This document shows, in pieces, positions 6,466 to 7,922 of a stretch of 7,922 nt of DNA (its first letter is position 1; the number at the start of each line of letters is the position of its first letter). The DNA is from Candidatus Omnitrophota bacterium (GTDB lineage Bacteria > Omnitrophota > Gorgyraeia > 1-14-0-20-64-10 > JACQQZ01), in contig JACQQZ010000114.1 in NCBI GenBank assembly GCA_016206755.1, forward strand, positions 1-7,922. The letters are read 5' to 3'. A program made the translations under genes and the position numbers. Under the pieces are notes generated by a model, which ran no database searches, was not told the origin of the DNA, and saw nothing but the letters and a program-made list of their open reading frames with translations.

Positions 6466-6893
6466 GCAACTTTCTCCTGGTCAGTGGTCAATCCGATGGA
6501 TTTCTCGACCAACAATGGATGGGACCCCTGAGGAGATCCCTCAAGCAACGCCAATACCGAATGAACGCCTGGATTCTCCAGTTTTAAACCGGAAACTTGA
6601 ATGATCGCGTCAGCCCTCTGCAGCGGACCGCTAAATCGAAGTCCAATCTTGGGAGAACTGAATACCCGCTTCCCCTGCACATCTTGGATCTCGACGGTCA
6701 TCGCATAATCCCCCTCCAATCCTTCCCATCCCGTAACGATATGGAAAGGGCGGGCGAGGCACGGAAATACGGAAGATGTCACGCGGTCAAAGGTCCCGAC
6801 CAGCGTCTTTTTCCCAAACGAATCTGTGGTGAAAGTATCACACAGAACGAGATAGAGCAGCCGCGGCTTTCCGGGCAAAGATGTACCGGCCAT
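6462..6893 (-). CDS. DUF6941-like protein, first gene of the inserted cassette
   Basis: A 143-residue soluble protein with no signal peptide or membrane segment. The N-terminal pattern (LLYLVLCDTFTTD at 12-24, then GKKTLVGTFDRV at 27-38 and SSVFPCLARPFHIV at 40-53) and the later strand-rich part (YAMTVEIQDVQGKRVF, then NPGVHSVLALLEG) match my memory of the DUF6941 family, small beta-sandwich-like proteins of unknown function. I infer the fold from alternating hydrophobic strands; there are no recognisable catalytic residues. ATG is preceded by AGGAG at ideal spacing and begins one base after the ilvN stop. Its TGA overlaps the GTG of the next gene by 4 bp, so it belongs with the small gene and the PIN gene as a unit. 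Its G+C is moderate (32 of 60 in 6661-6720). It might be a third module component or an independent hitchhiker; the family assignment is from memory, not a profile search. Confidence 0.7.
   Translation of the reverse strand: MAGTSLPGKPRLLYLVLCDTFTTDSFGKKTLVGTFDRVTSSVFPCLARPFHIVTGWEGLEGDYAMTVEIQDVQGKRVFSSPKIGLRFSGPLQRADAIIQVSGLKLENPGVHSVLALLEGSPQGSHPLLVEKSIGLTTDQEKVA
6474..6478 (-). promoter_or_regulatory. Ribosome binding site fixing the GTG start of the small cassette gene
   Basis: AGGAG on the coding strand lies eight bases before the GTG at 6465, within the last codons of the DUF6941-like gene. It supports the GTG as a real start and thus the reality of this short gene. The following PIN gene lacks a comparable site, which would keep its translation dependent on that of the small gene. 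Confidence 0.65.
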
Positions 6894-6894
6894 G

Positions 6895-7413
6895 TTAGAC
6901 TCCTGCTTTCGTTTTCGCGGCTTGCGGCTGGACTTCCCGGGCCAGTGCGATTCGCCCGGTGCGAACGATCTCCTTGATGCCGTACGGTTTGAGCAGCTCC
7001 AAAGCGGTGTGCATCTTCGCCGCGTCCCCGACGATTTGCAGCACGACGGACTTGAGGCCGACGTCGTCGATCTTCGCCTTCATGCTCTCGGCGATGGCCA
7101 TGACTTCCGGACGCGATTGGGTCGTCACCGTCACGCGCACGAGCATCAGTTCCCGGTCGATGAACTCGCCTTTGGTCAAATCCTGCACGGTGATGACGTC
7201 GATCAAGCGGTTCAGCTGCTTTTTCACCTGGTCGATCGTCCGGTCGTCTCCCTGCACGACAATCGTCATGCGGGAGGTGGTCGGATCTTCGGTCTCTCCG
7301 ACGGCGAGTGAATCGATGTTGAAACCGCGGCCGGCGATGATGGTCGCAATGCGCGCCAAAACGCCGAACCGGTTTTCCACCACGACTGAAATCGTATGCT
7401 TTGGGGTCGCCAT
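6895..7413 (-). CDS. ilvN: Acetolactate synthase small (regulatory) subunit
   Basis: Regulatory subunit of acetohydroxyacid synthase: it activates the IlvB catalytic subunit and in this family carries the valine feedback site. The protein is 172 residues, the usual length for the IlvN/IlvH type. It begins with an ACT domain (about residues 7-80; TISVVVENRFGVLARIATI followed by GRGFNIDSLAVG, the classic ACT strand-helix pattern) and continues into the C-terminal ALS_ss domain (about 85-160; RELMLVRV and the closing GIKEIVRTGRIALAR). ATG follows the ilvB TGA after one base, with no strong Shine-Dalgarno, so coupling is likely. The tail after the family core (about 15 residues, QPQAAKTKAGV) is not conserved; its last codons contain AGGAG, which now serves the next gene. 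The next gene downstream is not ilvC, the usual neighbour, but a foreign-looking cassette. The ilvH name is equally usable. Confidence 0.95.
   Translation of the reverse strand: MATPKHTISVVVENRFGVLARIATIIAGRGFNIDSLAVGETEDPTTSRMTIVVQGDDRTIDQVKKQLNRLIDVITVQDLTKGEFIDRELMLVRVTVTTQSRPEVMAIAESMKAKIDDVGLKSVVLQIVGDAAKMHTALELLKPYGIKEIVRTGRIALAREVQPQAAKTKAGV
6900..6904 (-). promoter_or_regulatory. Strong ribosome binding site inside the ilvN 3' end
   Basis: On the coding strand AGGAG lies six bases before the ATG at 6893 and sits within the last codons of ilvN (GCA GGA GTC TAA). It currently drives the DUF6941-like gene. If the three-gene cassette is an insertion, this site would originally have served ilvC, which now has only a weak GGGG in the equivalent place. 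Confidence 0.7.
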
Positions 7414-7414
7414 G

Positions 7415-7922
7415 TCAGGCCATGTCCATGATCATCTCGTCGATCGCCTTGCCCGGCGGGATGATCGGGAACACTTTCTCCTCTTCGTCGCACAAACAAT
7501 CCACGACCCAGGTCTGATCGTCCTTCAAGATTTTTTCGAGCGTGGGACGCACCTCTTCCGGCTTGGAAATCTGAACGCCGCGCGCGCCGAAACCTTCGGC
7601 CACCTTCGCAAAATCGGGAGCCCGCATGCCGGAGTAAGAATAGCGTTTCTTGTAAAACATCTCCTGCCACTGCCGCACCATCCCCAGGTAGGCATTGTTG
7701 ATGATGATGGATTTGATCGGCAGCTTGTGATCGACGGCCGTGGCCAATTCTTGAATGTTCATCACAAAAGATCCGTCGCCGCTCAAGCAAACCACCAAGT
7801 CTTTCGGGCGGCCGAATTGCGCGCCGATGGCGGCCGGCAAGCCGTACCCCATCGTCCCCAAACCGCCTGAGGTGATGTAGGTACGCGGCTTGTTCCAATG
7901 GTAAAATTGGCAGGCCCACATC
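7415..7922 (-). CDS. ilvB: Acetolactate (acetohydroxyacid) synthase large subunit, C-terminal part
   Basis: Thiamine-diphosphate enzyme that condenses two pyruvates to acetolactate, or pyruvate with 2-oxobutyrate, the first common step of valine, leucine and isoleucine synthesis. Only the last 168 residues are in the window; the frame stays open through the right edge, so the N-terminal part of a protein usually about 550-600 residues long is missing. The visible part is the C-terminal ThDP-binding domain. It opens with the TSGGLGTMGYGLPAAIGAQ stretch typical of the family, then the cofactor and Mg2+ motif GDGSF (GDG at visible residues 48-50) running to NN at 75-76, then LGMVRQWQE at 79-87, which is characteristic of AHAS rather than other ThDP enzymes. 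The TGA stop is one base from the ilvN ATG, so the two subunits are translationally coupled. Identity is very secure; catabolic versus biosynthetic type is settled by the adjacent ilvN. Confidence 0.96.
   Translation of the reverse strand, partial: MWACQFYHWNKPRTYITSGGLGTMGYGLPAAIGAQFGRPKDLVVCLSGDGSFVMNIQELATAVDHKLPIKSIIINNAYLGMVRQWQEMFYKKRYSYSGMRAPDFAKVAEGFGARGVQISKPEEVRPTLEKILKDDQTWVVDCLCDEEEKVFPIIPPGKAIDEMIMDMA

Noticed and set aside
6959..7870. 303-codon open frame on the plus strand opposite ilvN and ilvB
   Set aside because: It spans the antisense of two well-recognised genes and shows no family motifs.

Overview
The window is a single run of minus-strand genes, apparently one long amino-acid biosynthesis operon of a bacterium. 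In transcription order (right to left) it holds the 3' part of ilvB, then ilvN, three small non-biosynthetic genes, ilvC, leuA, aroE, a type IV prepilin peptidase gene and aroC. Most genes are GC-rich (39 of 60 and 35 of 60 bases are G or C in sampled stretches of ilvC and ilvN). The organism makes its own branched-chain and aromatic amino acids and processes type IV pilin or type II secretion pseudopilins. That fits a diderm bacterium, possibly from a little-cultured lineage; the sequence alone does not fix the phylum.

Region 6895-7922 carries the catalytic (IlvB, C-terminal 168 residues only) and regulatory (IlvN) subunits of acetohydroxyacid synthase. Region 4672-5790 carries ketol-acid reductoisomerase (IlvC) and 2926-4470 carries 2-isopropylmalate synthase (LeuA). 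Together these give the first two common steps of valine/isoleucine synthesis and the branch into leucine. After leuA, with overlapping ends, come aroE (shikimate dehydrogenase), a prepilin peptidase and aroC (chorismate synthase). aroE and aroC supply the shikimate pathway; the peptidase is an unrelated passenger in the same transcript.

The most interesting part is 5792-6893. Here ilvN and ilvC are separated by a compact three-gene unit: a DUF6941-like protein, an unrecognised 84-residue protein with a GTG start, and a PIN-domain (VapC-like) ribonuclease with all its acidic active-site residues. Each gene overlaps the next by 4 bp (GTGA, ATGA), as in toxin-antitoxin modules. The PIN gene is strikingly AT-rich (89 of 240 bases are G or C in 5821-6060, about 37%), which points to horizontal acquisition. 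The unit is bounded by two copies of the same 9-base word (TAACATGGC on the coding strand). Removing the DNA between them would recreate a clean ilvN-ilvC junction with a strong ribosome binding site for ilvC. I therefore read it as a toxin-antitoxin-like cassette inserted cleanly into an ilv operon.

Two non-coding stretches remain. The 201-bp ilvC-leuA gap (4471-4671) is full of short repeated GC-rich words. The 78 bp beyond aroC (1-78) contain a hairpin and a related word. Both may belong to a dispersed repeat family. No promoter, convincing rho-independent terminator, tRNA, rRNA, CRISPR array or transposase was seen.
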